DNA from: Nocardia arizonensis
GTDB taxonomy: Bacteria > Actinomycetota > Actinomycetes > Mycobacteriales > Mycobacteriaceae
Reading direction: 5' to 3'
Assembly: GCF_001310275.1 (NCBI RefSeq)
Contig: NZ_LGYZ01000068.1
Span: forward strand, 62,001-126,000
DNA: 64,000 nucleotides
The position numbers and the translations under genes were made by a program. Under the pieces are notes generated by a model that saw nothing but the letters and a program-made list of their open reading frames with translations, made no database searches and was not told where the DNA came from. Shown piece after piece: positions 1-8,536 of this stretch. Each line of letters starts with the position of its first letter. The first letter of the stretch is position 1.

Positions 1-306
1 CGGACCGACAAGCGGTTTCGCCCCACGGTCGGGTATCGGGTCAAGAGCATAGCGGTCCCCGCCTACGAGCGCGACCCCGAGGCCGCATCCACCCGGCCAC
101 CCGCCATGACACCGGAAACGGTCCCGGACCGTGCGGCGGCGACCGAACGCGAGTCACCGCCGCAGGCAACGCGATTCGCGGCAAGCGCGACCGCGGTCAC
201 CGGCACCGTCTCGGCTAACGTGGATCGGTGCTCGGACATTCGCATGCGACCAGTGGCGCGCTCGCCTGGTCAGGAGCCGCGGTGGTGTTGCCCGTCACCG
301 TCTTGA
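1..306 (+). CDS. Possible 3' end of a gene entering from the left
   Basis: Frame 1 is open from the first base to a TGA at 304-306 and uses mostly G/C third positions over its first 90 bases. The reading begins RTDKRFRPTVGYRV, which looks like protein, but beyond about residue 35 it becomes low-complexity and proline/arginine-rich. The end overlaps the next gene by about 80 bases in another frame, so either the true stop is earlier through a sequence difference or the frame is fortuitous. No family is recognised. Confidence 0.25.
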   Translation, partial: RTDKRFRPTVGYRVKSIAVPAYERDPEAASTRPPAMTPETVPDRAAATERESPPQATRFAASATAVTGTVSANVDRCSDIRMRPVARSPGQEPRWCCPSPS

Positions 307-944
307 CCTTCCCGGCCGTACAGGTCGGCACCGGACATCTCGGGCCGGTCGAACTGCTGCTCGGCACGTTCCTCACCGCCGGTGCGGCGCTGCTGCCCGA
401 CGCCGACCATCCCAAGGGATCCATCGCGCACGTACTTGGACCGATCTCCTATCTGCTGTGCACGATCATCTCGAAGGTATCCGGCGGCCACCGCCACGCC
501 ACCCATTCCCTCGCCTTCGTCGCCGCCGCCACCTACGGAACCTGGGCGGGCGTGCACTGGCTCGGCCGACCCTTCACCCTGGCACTCGTCTTCTTCCTGC
601 TCGCCCTCGCCGTACGCGCGCTGCACCTGTGCCCCGGTGGCGACGGCTTCCGATCCTGGGGCTCCGTCGTAGTACTCGCCGTCGCGGGCACCTTCGCCAT
701 GGACCACTGGCTCGCCGACAAACCCTCCTGGCTGCCCTTCGTCGTCGGCCTCGGCTCACTGGCCCACATCCTCGGCGACTGCCTCACCGACCGCGGCTGC
801 CGCCTGTTCTGGCCCTTCGACCTGCGGGTGCGATTCCCGGTCATCGAACGCACCGGCAACAAGGTCGAGACGTGGCTCATCTCCCCGCTGTTCGTCCTCG
901 CGACACTAGCGGTGCTCTGGTACGCGATCACCCAGCAGCCGTGA
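228..944 (+). CDS. YdjM-type metal-dependent hydrolase, membrane protein
   Basis: A 238-residue integral membrane protein of the YdjM/DUF457 'metal-dependent hydrolase' family (PF04307). The His/Asp motifs of the family are visible: HSHATSG at residues 4-10, LPDADHP at 56-62 and GGHRHATHS at about 87-95, with a later HILGDCLTD segment that brings more candidate metal ligands. Hydrophobic stretches at about 13-35, 98-130 and 145-165, plus one at the C-terminus, fit four or five membrane helices. The start is a GTG, because the first HSHATSG motif follows it directly; the ribosome binding site is weak. The family label is structural and the substrate is unknown. Confidence 0.8.
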   Translation: MLGHSHATSGALAWSGAAVVLPVTVLTFPAVQVGTGHLGPVELLLGTFLTAGAALLPDADHPKGSIAHVLGPISYLLCTIISKVSGGHRHATHSLAFVAAATYGTWAGVHWLGRPFTLALVFFLLALAVRALHLCPGGDGFRSWGSVVVLAVAGTFAMDHWLADKPSWLPFVVGLGSLAHILGDCLTDRGCRLFWPFDLRVRFPVIERTGNKVETWLISPLFVLATLAVLWYAITQQP

Positions 945-1134
945 ACGCGCGGCAGACCCGGTCCCCGGAATCCGATTATTTCGGCCGACGGGTCCCTGTC
1001 CCTTCCCTGCGGTTCTCTTCTTCGTTGTGTCTGAGAGGTGGATTTCATGCGTTGATGCGCATATCTACGTAGGTTGATGATTTATCTTGCGTATTTCGAT
1101 CTACGCTGCGACGATCCGGCGATACCCTGAGCTC

Positions 1135-2139
1135 ATGCCCGCCGGACCGACGATGCGACCACGTCGCTGGACTCCCCCCGCCGCTACCTCGCGGGTCCGG
1201 CAGACATCCAGTAACCCGCCGCTCCCCCCGCTCCGCCGAATCGAGTTGCCCGGCGCGGGCCCCGAGGACGTGGTCCGCTCCCCCGACGGGACACTGATCA
1301 CCGGTATCGAGGACGGCTCGATACTGCGGATCGAACCCGTGGAAGCCACGGTGACTCCTTTGGTGAATACCGGCGGGCGTCCGCTCGGTCTGCACGTCGA
1401 TTCCGACGGCAGCATTCTGATCTGCGATTTCGAGCGGGGTCTGCTCGAATGGCGACCCGACGCGACATTGCGGGTTCTCGTCGACGAGGTCGACGGCGAG
1501 CCACTCCCCTTCGCCAGCAATGTCGTTCGCGATTCGGACGCTACGATCTACTTCTCCTCCTCGACGCGGCGCTATTCGCTCACCGAATACACCGGCGACC
1601 TGCTCGAGCATTCCGAGACGGGGCGACTGCTGAGACGAAATGCGGACGGACGGGTCGAAACCCTCGTCGACGGCCTGTCTTTCGCCAACGGCGTGGTGCT
1701 CGCACCGGATCGCAGCTGCGTGCTGGTGGCCGAATCGGGCGGCTATCGGGTGCGGCGGTACTGGTTGAGCGGTCCGAAGGCGGGCACCTCGGACATGCTC
1801 ATCGAGAATCTGCCGGGGTTCCCGGACAATATGGCGCTCGGCAGTGACGGCCTCGTGTGGATCACCCTGCCCGCGCCGCGCGATCCGATACTGGATCGTC
1901 TGCTCCCGCTGCCCGGAATCCTGCGCCGCGGGGTGTGGGCGCTGCCCGAGTGGGCCCGCCCGAAACCCAAGCGCACGGTGTGGGTGCTCGCAGTGGATTT
2001 CGACGGGTCCGTGGTGCACGACCTGCAAACCCCGGGCGTCGATTTCTCCATGGTGACCGGGGTCGTCGAATACGAGGGCACGCTATATCTCGGCAGTCTG
2101 ACCGAATCCGCGATCGCGGTGACCCGCGTTCCCGACTGA
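1135..2139 (+). CDS. SMP-30/strictosidine synthase-like beta-propeller protein
   Basis: A soluble six-bladed beta-propeller of the SMP-30/gluconolactonase/strictosidine synthase-like superfamily. Repeated blade elements are visible: 'SPDGTLITGIEDGSILRI', 'DSDGSILICDFERGLLEW', 'FANGVVLAPD..VLVAESGGYRVRRYW' and 'FPDNMALGSDGLVWITL'. The FANG and FPDN motifs are the usual calcium-site and blade signatures. The enzyme class is probably a lactonase or esterase, but the substrate cannot be read from sequence. The ATG at 1135 is preferred; an in-frame TTG at 1087 would add 16 residues. The C-terminal part contains the PxxRDPILDRLLPLP segment seen in strictosidine synthase-like proteins. Confidence 0.8.
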   Translation: MPAGPTMRPRRWTPPAATSRVRQTSSNPPLPPLRRIELPGAGPEDVVRSPDGTLITGIEDGSILRIEPVEATVTPLVNTGGRPLGLHVDSDGSILICDFERGLLEWRPDATLRVLVDEVDGEPLPFASNVVRDSDATIYFSSSTRRYSLTEYTGDLLEHSETGRLLRRNADGRVETLVDGLSFANGVVLAPDRSCVLVAESGGYRVRRYWLSGPKAGTSDMLIENLPGFPDNMALGSDGLVWITLPAPRDPILDRLLPLPGILRRGVWALPEWARPKPKRTVWVLAVDFDGSVVHDLQTPGVDFSMVTGVVEYEGTLYLGSLTESAIAVTRVPD

Positions 2140-2169
2140 ACGGGCGCGGATCCGGTCGGGCCCGCGTAC

Positions 2170-3075
2170 CTATCCGGCGACGTCGATCAGATGCCTGCGC
2201 AGCCAGGAGATCGGGGTCGCGCCCCCACCGACCTGGTAGCTCGGATAGCTCTGGTGGATACCGGATTTGATGAAGTCGTCGACCTGACGCCTGCGCTGTT
2301 CGTAGGCGGCGTTGTTGAGCTGGTCCGACAGCAGTCCGAGTCCACCGGCGGCGAGTGCGTCGCCGAGCAGGGCGGTCGCTTGCCGCTGGTAGTCGCCGAC
2401 CTTGGCCGGGTCGGGATTGGAGAGCTGGGCGAGCAGGCCCGCGATGCGTCCGGCGAAGTCGCCGTCGGGCATGGAGCAGTACAGGTCGCCCGCGGCGCAG
2501 AAGGTGAAGGTCTGCGGCGATACCCAGCCGAAGCCGCCCAGCCGGGGGCCGCCCGCGCCCGCGCCGCCGACGGCGGGGCCGATCAGATTGTCGGTGGGCG
2601 ACCGCTTGGGATCGGAGATCAGCCCGACCATGGCGATCTGATTCGGCGGGGCCACACCGAGTCCGGTGCCGATCTCGCTCGCCACGTCGCCCGCGGCGTC
2701 CGCGCCCTGGCTGTAGCCGAGCATCGCGATCTTCGTTCCCGGACATTGCCGCGCCATCGCCCCGACCAGGCCGCGGGTCTTGTCGGCGGCCTCCTGCCTG
2801 GAACGGCCGTACACTTCGCCCTCCCACGGGAAGGCGGTCGCGGCGTAGTGGACGTAATCGGTGCGTATATCGCCGGGCAGATTGTCGGTGATCATCCCGA
2901 GCATCCCCTTCTCCGGTTCGGAGTTGGACGTCTCCCAGGTGCCCGGCACGGCGACAACGTAGGTGCCGGGGCATTGCGGAGCCGCCCCCGCGACAGCCGG
3001 GCCGTTCAGGTGGACGACCGCGGCGGCGAGGGCGGCCGCGCAGATGGCGGTTCCGATCTTGCGTCGTGTGAACAT
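2170..3075 (-). CDS. Secreted cutinase-family serine hydrolase
   Basis: A 301-residue exported protein. Residues 1-32 form a Sec signal peptide (n-region RRK, hydrophobic Ala/Val core, AVAGA-A cleavage region). The mature part begins APQCPGTYVVAVPGTWE and carries the cutinase/PE-PPE-type nucleophile motif GYSQGAD with Ser122 as candidate nucleophile. Paired cysteines (CPG near 35 and 111, and AGDLYC) fit cutinase disulfides. Such enzymes hydrolyse lipid or polyester esters at the cell surface or outside the cell. The gene has its own AT-rich promoter region upstream (about 3180-3215) and is not in an operon. The exact substrate is unknown. Confidence 0.85.
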   Translation of the reverse strand: MFTRRKIGTAICAAALAAAVVHLNGPAVAGAAPQCPGTYVVAVPGTWETSNSEPEKGMLGMITDNLPGDIRTDYVHYAATAFPWEGEVYGRSRQEAADKTRGLVGAMARQCPGTKIAMLGYSQGADAAGDVASEIGTGLGVAPPNQIAMVGLISDPKRSPTDNLIGPAVGGAGAGGPRLGGFGWVSPQTFTFCAAGDLYCSMPDGDFAGRIAGLLAQLSNPDPAKVGDYQRQATALLGDALAAGGLGLLSDQLNNAAYEQRRRQVDDFIKSGIHQSYPSYQVGGGATPISWLRRHLIDVAG

Positions 3076-3456
3076 GGTCTACTCCGTGTCTTCACCGCCG
3101 GACGGCACCAGCGTGGCGCCGCCCGGTCAGGGCGGGCAATCGTCATGGTTGCGGTCGTGCCTCACACGTGGCTCATCCGAATCGACTACATGAGAATATC
3201 TATTAACATACCGGAAACGGGACGCACGCATGAGCCTTTCTCCGATATGACAATAGTGCCCAGTGGCCCACCCCGGCGAAACCCGATCCGCATAGGCCCG
3301 CCGCTGTGACATGCACTTGTTTCGCATCTTCGGGCCGACGGTTCACACCCCCACCGACCAGTGCGAGGTGGGCCGTTCCGTGATCTCGGGATGGTGCCAA
3401 TCGTGGAGCGCGCCGGAGCTCGGCCGAAACGCCGGATAACTTCTCGACCACCCCTT
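3076..3456. other. Intergenic region, no gene seen
   Basis: No convincing reading frame lies between the cutinase gene and the HugZ-like gene. The part next to the cutinase start (about 3180-3215) is AT-rich compared with its surroundings (TATGTTAATAGATATTCT on the minus strand) and is the likely cutinase promoter. Confidence 0.5.
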
Positions 3457-3489
3457 CCCTTTCACCGGATCGGGCGCGCGGTGAAAGGG
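3457..3489. repeat. Perfect 11-bp inverted repeat (hairpin or operator)
   Basis: Arms CCCTTTCACCG (3457-3467) and CGGTGAAAGGG (3479-3489) are exact inverted repeats around an 11-base loop. The repeat lies about 128 bases upstream of the chosen start of the HugZ-like gene. It could be an operator, a leader attenuator or a terminator. There is no upstream plus-strand gene close enough to make a terminator the obvious reading. Confidence 0.6.
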
Positions 3490-3616
3490 TATGAGCGGAG
3501 AGCAACTTGAGGTCTGTAGCCCGAAGACCGGGTGCGCGGGCGGACGCGTGCCCGCCCGATGCGAGAATCGACGGCATGCGCCGGGCGCTCGGCCCGGCCG
3601 GACCGAGGATTGGCAG

Positions 3617-4414
3617 ATGACTCTCGATCATGGTGACCCGGGCGACGCGCCTTCGGTTCCTGCTCCGACCGCCGCTGTGGTGAATCCGGCGCGCCCGTCG
3701 GCCGCCGAGGAGGCCAGAACCGTTGCGGCGTCGACGAATACCGCGACGTTGGCGAGTCTGAGCGAGGACGGCGACCCCTGGGCGTCGTTCGTCACCTACG
3801 GACTGCTCGACGGTCAGCCGGTGCTCTGCGTCTCGCGCATGGCCGAACACGGACGCAATCTCGCGGCCGATCCGCGCGCGAGCATCGCCGTGGTCGAACC
3901 GAATCCGCCCGCCGATCCGCTGGCGGGCACCCGCATCACCCTGGCAGGCGTGGTGGAACGCCCACACGGCACGGAGGCCGAGGCGGCGCGCGCGGCGCAT
4001 CTGGACGCGGTGCCCGCGGCGCGGTACTACATCGATTACAGCGACTTCTCGCTGTGGGTGCTGCGCGTGCGACGGGTCCGATGGGTCGGAGGCTATGGGC
4101 GCATGGATTCGGCCACGGCGCAGGACTATGCGGCGGCGGCTCCCGATCCGGTCGTCTCGCGGGCCGCGGGGGCGATCGAGCACCTCAATGCCGACCACGC
4201 CGACGCGCTCGCCGAGATGGCGCGGGTTCTCGGCGGATTCCCGGATGCGACCGAAGCCCTCTGCGAACGCGCGGATCGGTACGGGTTGGATCTGCGGGTC
4301 ACCACGCCGCGCGGTGTGGCGCGCACGCGGGTCGGGTACGAACAGCGACTCGACGGGATCGACCAATTGCGCGCCGCCACTGTGGCACTGGCCCGACGGG
4401 TGCGCCAGGGTTGA
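3617..4414 (+). CDS. HugZ-like pyridoxamine-phosphate-oxidase fold protein with DUF2470
   Basis: A 265-residue cytoplasmic protein. Its N-terminal half has the flavin/haem-binding split-barrel fold of the PNPOx/HugZ family (ATLASLSEDGDPWASFVTYGLLDGQPVLCVSRMAEHGRNL in pieces). Its C-terminal half is a DUF2470 domain (IEHLNADHADALAEMA). This pairing is typical of HugZ-type haem-utilisation proteins and glutamyl-tRNA reductase-binding proteins. The ATG at 3617 is chosen because GAGG sits 8 bases upstream; an ATG at 3491 would add 42 low-complexity residues. A role in haem or iron metabolism is suggested by family only; the hmu importer lies 29 kb away. Confidence 0.8.
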   Translation: MTLDHGDPGDAPSVPAPTAAVVNPARPSAAEEARTVAASTNTATLASLSEDGDPWASFVTYGLLDGQPVLCVSRMAEHGRNLAADPRASIAVVEPNPPADPLAGTRITLAGVVERPHGTEAEAARAAHLDAVPAARYYIDYSDFSLWVLRVRRVRWVGGYGRMDSATAQDYAAAAPDPVVSRAAGAIEHLNADHADALAEMARVLGGFPDATEALCERADRYGLDLRVTTPRGVARTRVGYEQRLDGIDQLRAATVALARRVRQG

Positions 4415-4422
4415 GCCCCGCC

Positions 4423-4461
4423 GCACACCTCCCGCAGCTCCAGGGGTGTCGAGGAGGTGCG
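4423..4461. terminator. Possible bidirectional terminator hairpin
   Basis: The arms CACCTCC and GGAGGTG pair across a loop of about 20 bases between two convergent genes. No T-tract follows, as is usual in high-GC actinomycetes, so function is uncertain. Confidence 0.3.
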
Positions 4462-4471
4462 TGCTGTCCTG

Positions 4472-5011
4472 TCAGTGCGTCAGGACGACCTTGACCGCCA
4501 CCACCGTCGCGGCGACGACGGTCAGCACGATCGCGGCGACGAGTGACCCCTGTGACAGCCGTTCCCCGCGTAATCGGCGGATGACGAAGACGATGCCGCC
4601 TATGCGCACGAGTATGGCCAGTTCGGCGATCACCTGTGCGGTGCGTGGTTCCAGCCAGCCGATCAGTCCGGTCGCGAGAATCGCGGACGGAAGCACCGCG
4701 GAGGTGAGAATCGGCACCGAATTGCGCAATTCGCGTAGCCGGTCCGCGCGGGTGAGGCTCGCCCCCTCCTCGACGCTGCGGCCCACGGTCTCGGCGAAGA
4801 CGTGGGCGACGAAGGTGGACAGCGCGGTGCCGAGCACGATGAGGATGCCGACGTCCACCGCGGTGGTGACGATCGGCACGAGCGCGGCGAGAACCAGGAT
4901 GTTGCCGTATATATAGGCGCTGATCCGGCCCGCGGCGGTGGCGCGGTCGAGGGGGACGCCGGAGAACAGCGGTCCGTGCAGCAGGGTATGGGCATCGGTT
5001 CCCATCGACAC
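4472..5011 (-). CDS. Small multi-pass membrane protein of unknown function
   Basis: A 179-residue protein with four hydrophobic segments, at about 32-50, 54-72, 108-130 and 150-176, and a short charged loop with EEGASLTRADRLRELRNS. I do not recognise a family. Its GTG start at 5011 directly follows the TGA of the upstream membrane-protein gene, with no bases between, which indicates one transcript and coupled translation. An internal ATG lies two codons later. Confidence 0.7.
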   Translation of the reverse strand: MSMGTDAHTLLHGPLFSGVPLDRATAAGRISAYIYGNILVLAALVPIVTTAVDVGILIVLGTALSTFVAHVFAETVGRSVEEGASLTRADRLRELRNSVPILTSAVLPSAILATGLIGWLEPRTAQVIAELAILVRIGGIVFVIRRLRGERLSQGSLVAAIVLTVVAATVVAVKVVLTH

Positions 5012-6331
5012 TCATTCCGGTCGGGGCCGGGCGGGCCGGGCCACCAGTTCCACCAGCAGCAACGCCGCGACGGCCACGAGCACGATCACCGTGACGACCA
5101 GTCCCGACGGGTAGTCCCAGAACACGACGGTGATCGCGGCGGCCGCGACGATCGCGATGCGCAGCGGTATACGCAGAGCCGCGACGGCGGATTCGATCCG
5201 GTGCGGGACGCGACCCGGTCTCGGTGCTCGCACGGCGTCGAGTGCGGCGGTGTAGCCGCGGCGCAGCGCGATCGCCGTTCGTGACGGTCCGGCCAGATAT
5301 CCCACGGCGGCGAGCACCGTCGCGAGGACGAACACCGCGCGCACGGCGGTGCGCAGTGGCCGCGCGAGGGTGTCGAACACGATCGCGGCCGAATCGCGGG
5401 AAAGCGCGTCGGGCGGTATCTCGCGCAGATACACCGCCCGGCCTATCGCTGTCACGATGCCGAGCAGCACCATGGTCGCGGCGAGGACGACACCGGCGAG
5501 GACGAGGGCGCGCCGCCGCGACCCCCGCGGGGCGAGGAGTACGGCCGCGACCGCGGCGAGCAGCGCCGCCGCGGGCAGGACCGTCGAGGAGGTGTCCAGC
5601 GCCGAGGTCAGGCGGCGGGCGGTGGCCAGGCGCGGGGATTCGATGAGCACGACGGTGGCGTCGACGTCGGGGATGTTCTCGGCGAAGGAGAAGCCGCGGC
5701 CGATGAGATCGGTTCGGACAGCGTCGATGACCGGTCCGAGGTCGAGGGCGACGGTGCCGTCGTCGATCCGCACGCCGTCGCGGGTCTCGCCGGTGAGGAC
5801 CGCAACGAGGGTGCGGTGCGCCTGCCGGTTGGCCTGGATCCACAGCGCCTCGAACCGGTCGGAGGCGAGGAAGGCGGCGACCCGGTCGCGGACGAAGGAT
5901 TCGGCCTCGTCGGCGATCACCGGTGCGAGGCCGACCACGGCCGCGGGTACGCGGGGTGCGTCGCGGGTGAGCGTGGTCAATGCCTCGGCGGTGGCCGCTT
6001 CGACATCGAGGCGGGCCATGAGTTCGTCGGTCAGCCGGTCGGTGAGTTCGGCGCGCAGGACCGGGTCGGCGGCCAGCGGCGTCACTGTCCGCACGTATCG
6101 GTCGGTGTCGAGCAGTTCGCCGTGCAGATACCGGGCCGGTACGGCCGCGAACGCGAGGGCGGCGGCCAGCGCGAGCAGGATGGCGACGCCGGTCCAGCGC
6201 AGGCGCGGGTGCCCTGGACGGGCCCCGGTATCGGCGCCGTGGGCGCGGCGCAGATCATCGACCTCGCGACGCAGCCGGAGCAGTTCGCGGCGTTCGTCGT
6301 CGGTGAGTGGTGCGTCGTCGGGGGCGCTCAC
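5012..6331 (-). CDS. Actinobacterial integral membrane protein, large extracellular loop
   Basis: A 439-residue protein. The N-terminus is cytoplasmic and begins with a short coiled-coil-like segment (ERRELLRLRREVDDLRR, residues 13-29). A membrane helix follows at about 48-66, then a region of about 170 residues (YLHGELLDTDRYVRTVTPLAADPVLRAELTDRL...) that should be extracytoplasmic. Helices follow near 247-268, 275-298, 335-352 and 392-432. The pattern 'LLDTDRYV.TV.PLA.DP..Q/RA.LT' is known from hypothetical membrane proteins of Streptomyces and Mycobacterium; no function is assigned. It is the first gene of a two-gene operon with the 179-residue membrane protein. Confidence 0.75.
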   Translation of the reverse strand: MSAPDDAPLTDDERRELLRLRREVDDLRRAHGADTGARPGHPRLRWTGVAILLALAAALAFAAVPARYLHGELLDTDRYVRTVTPLAADPVLRAELTDRLTDELMARLDVEAATAEALTTLTRDAPRVPAAVVGLAPVIADEAESFVRDRVAAFLASDRFEALWIQANRQAHRTLVAVLTGETRDGVRIDDGTVALDLGPVIDAVRTDLIGRGFSFAENIPDVDATVVLIESPRLATARRLTSALDTSSTVLPAAALLAAVAAVLLAPRGSRRRALVLAGVVLAATMVLLGIVTAIGRAVYLREIPPDALSRDSAAIVFDTLARPLRTAVRAVFVLATVLAAVGYLAGPSRTAIALRRGYTAALDAVRAPRPGRVPHRIESAVAALRIPLRIAIVAAAAITVVFWDYPSGLVVTVIVLVAVAALLLVELVARPARPRPE

Positions 6332-6745
6332 GGCATCGGTCCCTGGCCGTTCCTACCGTCACGCGATATCTTCCGGCGTATATGTTTTCGCGCCGCCGTC
6401 GCCGAAGTGACCATTTCGTCCCTATCCCGATGATGACTCACATGGAATACCCGGACCCACGGTGACCGACCCGGCATCGGATGGTCGAAGGCGATGCTAC
6501 GCCGGGTTCATGACATTTCTACAACGCTTCGTTTCCGGGCCGCGGCGGCATCCGTTCGTGAAATCGTCACCGCGTTACCGATCGCACGATTTCCGCGCCT
6601 ACGCATTCGTTTTCCCGCCGTGGGAGCGCGAATTCGCGGCACCGGTATGCGAAGATCGACGGACGAGCGATCGGCCGTCGAGGGCCGATTCGTCGTGAAA
6701 GTCCGAATGATTGTCGTATGACGTGAACGGATTCTTCCTCGAATT
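6332..6745. other. Intergenic region, nothing recognised
   Basis: About 400 bases between divergently oriented genes. No coding frame with convincing composition or ribosome binding site was found, and no strong hairpin. It should contain the promoters of the membrane-protein operon and of the OmpA-like lipoprotein. Confidence 0.5.
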
Positions 6746-6758
6746 CAGGAGTTGAGCG

Positions 6759-7295
6759 ATGATCTCCAGCAGGTATGTATGCGCGATCGCCGCGGGGGCC
6801 GCGGTGCTGCTCATGACGACGGCGTGCGGGTCCGACAACGACTCCGAATCCTCGTCGGCGACCACCACGACCCATGCCGCCACCTCGGGGCACGCCACGC
6901 GCGGCAGTGCGGCCACCACCGTCTCCTCGGTCGTGAGCTCGGCCATGAACGCCGCGCAGCAGGCCATCCAGAACGCCATCAACGCGGCGCTGGCGGCGGC
7001 GCCGATCTCCTTCGAGAGCGGCAGTTCCGATCTGAGCACCGTGGACTCGGTCACCCTCAAGGCGGTCGCGCTTCCCTTGCAGGGCAACGACACCCGCATC
7101 CAGGTCACTACCTATGGCAAGAGCGACGACGCCGAACAGGCGAAGGCGTTGGCCGAGGCGCGCGGCAACAATATCGCCGCGGCGCTCGAGGCCGAGGGTA
7201 TCGATCGCGCGCGCGTCACCGTTCGGGCCGAAGCGAATCCGACCGACAGCGACATCCAGGTCGACCAGGCCCAGATCAAGGTCGCGACCACATAG
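6759..7295 (+). CDS. OmpA-domain lipoprotein
   Basis: A 178-residue lipoprotein. A signal peptide ends in a lipobox-like LMTTAC with Cys23 as lipidation site, followed by a Ser/Thr-rich linker (residues 27-55). Residues about 85-175 look like an OmpA-like peptidoglycan-binding fold: ISFESGSSDL, then a strand, then 'TTYGKSDDAEQAKALAEARGNNIAAALEAEGIDRARVTVRAEANP', which matches the GxTDxxG...RAxxVxxxLxxxGI pattern. It probably tethers the membrane to the cell wall, as in mycobacterial ArfA-like proteins. The start is supported by AGGAG 8 bases upstream. A strong hairpin follows. Confidence 0.8.
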   Translation: MISSRYVCAIAAGAAVLLMTTACGSDNDSESSSATTTTHAATSGHATRGSAATTVSSVVSSAMNAAQQAIQNAINAALAAAPISFESGSSDLSTVDSVTLKAVALPLQGNDTRIQVTTYGKSDDAEQAKALAEARGNNIAAALEAEGIDRARVTVRAEANPTDSDIQVDQAQIKVATT

Positions 7296-7310
7296 CCGGA
7301 CGGTGGCCGG

Positions 7311-7354
7311 GGACCGAACCGCCGAACCCCACAGCGGGTTCGGCGAATCGGTCC
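7311..7354. terminator. Strong bidirectional terminator
   Basis: A nested hairpin lies between convergent genes. The inner arms GCCGAACCC and GGGTTCGGC (9 bp, 6-base loop) are flanked by outer arms GGACCGA and TCGGTCC (7 bp). It lies between the lipoprotein stop at 7295 and the opposing stop at 7362. Confidence 0.75.
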
Positions 7355-7361
7355 CTTCGGC

Positions 7362-7559
7362 TCAGCGTGGTGCGACAGCGTCGGGGAATCTGTGTTGTAA
7401 GCGATCTATGTAGCGGCGAACATCCTGTAGTTCGGTCTCCAGCCGCCGGGTGGTGGAACTCGCGATGCCGGTCAAGGCGATCTCGCGACTGAGTGTTCTC
7501 GCCTGCGTGCTCAACAGCTGCAGGAAGACTCTGGCTTGGGCGCGGTCGGCGTCGTCCAT
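7362..7559 (-). CDS. Small helical protein of unknown function
   Basis: A 65-residue reading frame with protein-like composition and two predicted amphipathic helices (DDADRAQARVFLQLLSTQARTLS and RRLETELQDVRRYIDRLQHRF). There is no signal peptide and no cysteine. The C-terminal heptad-like spacing suggests a short coiled coil or dimer. No family is recognised. The shared terminator just beyond its stop supports it being a transcribed gene, but the ribosome binding site is weak. Confidence 0.5.
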   Translation of the reverse strand: MDDADRAQARVFLQLLSTQARTLSREIALTGIASSTTRRLETELQDVRRYIDRLQHRFPDAVAPR

Positions 7560-7728
7560 CGATCAGTGCCGATCTGTCTCGGTGTCGTATCGGAATGCCC
7601 TGGTCTCCGTTCGTCGCGGTCCACGATTCCCGGTAACCGGCTCGGACGCTACCCTGTCCGGCGCGGGGTCAGGGCCGGATCGCGAAGAATCGCAACGACA
7701 TCGAGTTCTTCGGATGCCCCCGGATAGC

Positions 7729-8346
7729 TCAGCGGCCCGAGACCGGCACGGTGAGCATCGCGACGATCATGTCCACGATCTCGGCCGCGTCGGCGGCGGC
7801 CCGGCGGCGTAACCCCGACTCGAGGGTGCGCTCGTAATCGGCGACCAGCGCGAACAAGACCGTCGCCATGGTCTCGAGGCGTCCGCGGCGGCGCCGGACG
7901 GGCACCCCGGACAGCGCGGCGGTCAGCCGGGTGGTGATGACGCGGACCGCGGCGCGGTCGGCGCCGTCGAGCCGGCGAGCGTCGGCGACTACCGGATGCG
8001 AGCGCACGACTTCGAGGAAACGTCCGAAATGGGTGACACCTTCGTGACCGAGCAGTTCGACGATGGGCTCGGCCAGCATGGCGATCAGGGCGCGCAGGTC
8101 GTGCCCGGTGCCGTCGGCCTCGTGCGCGGCGAGCAATTCCAGTCGGCGGTGTTCGAGCCAGTTCATGCGTCGGTCGACGATGGCCTCGATGAGGCCCGTT
8201 CGGGATTCGAAGTAGTAGTGCACCGCGGAGTTGTTGCGCTGCCCGGCGGCCGCGGCGATATCCCGCAGCGGTACGTCGACCCCGCGCACGGCGATGAGTC
8301 GTTCACCGGCGTCGAGCAGCGCCGACCGCGAATCCTCGAGGCGCAT
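7729..8346 (-). CDS. TetR-family transcriptional regulator
   Basis: A 205-residue TetR-type regulator. The N-terminal helix-turn-helix is clear (LLDAGERLIAVRG, then VPLRDIAAAAGQRNNSAVHYYF at about 24-45, then LIEAIVDRRMNW). The C-terminal ligand/dimer domain is rich in Ala and Leu. It is divergent from the VOC-domain gene at 8537, which is a plausible target. The short spacer contains ACTGAGTACAGT (8350-8361), whose ACTG/CAGT arms may be part of an operator. The ligand is unknown. Confidence 0.85.
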   Translation of the reverse strand: MRLEDSRSALLDAGERLIAVRGVDVPLRDIAAAAGQRNNSAVHYYFESRTGLIEAIVDRRMNWLEHRRLELLAAHEADGTGHDLRALIAMLAEPIVELLGHEGVTHFGRFLEVVRSHPVVADARRLDGADRAAVRVITTRLTAALSGVPVRRRRGRLETMATVLFALVADYERTLESGLRRRAAADAAEIVDMIVAMLTVPVSGR

Positions 8347-8422
8347 GAGCTCGCACTGTACTCAGTCGCGGCCTTGACGTGGTTAAGCGGTGATGATTAA
8401 TTGGGAGGGTGAAATTAGAACG

Positions 8423-8475
8423 CGTTCCAGTCTGCGCCGTTCCAGTCTGTGCCGTTCCGGTTCACGCCGTTACGG
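8423..8475. repeat. 15-bp tandem repeat, about 3.5 copies
   Basis: Units CGTTCCAGTCTGCGC (8423-8437), CGTTCCAGTCTGTGC (8438-8452) and CGTTCCGGTTCACGC (8453-8467) are followed by a partial CGTTACGG (8468-8475). The first two units differ at one base and the third at four or five. The array sits between the divergent TetR and VOC genes. Confidence 0.8.
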
Positions 8476-8536
8476 CGCCGGACGCGGCGCGAGGGCTGAT
8501 GCGCGCGGGCGGGCCGATCGGCGGCGGGACGCGCCG

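Noticed and set aside
1055..1105. Repeated ATCTACG words as an operator
   Set aside because: A 7-base direct repeat without symmetry or second evidence; likely chance.
7716..7760. tRNA-like segment (GGATAGCTCAGCGG)
   Set aside because: The D-arm-like words occur, but no matching anticodon arm, T-arm (GTTCRA) or acceptor partner follows, and the DNA is the end of the TetR gene.
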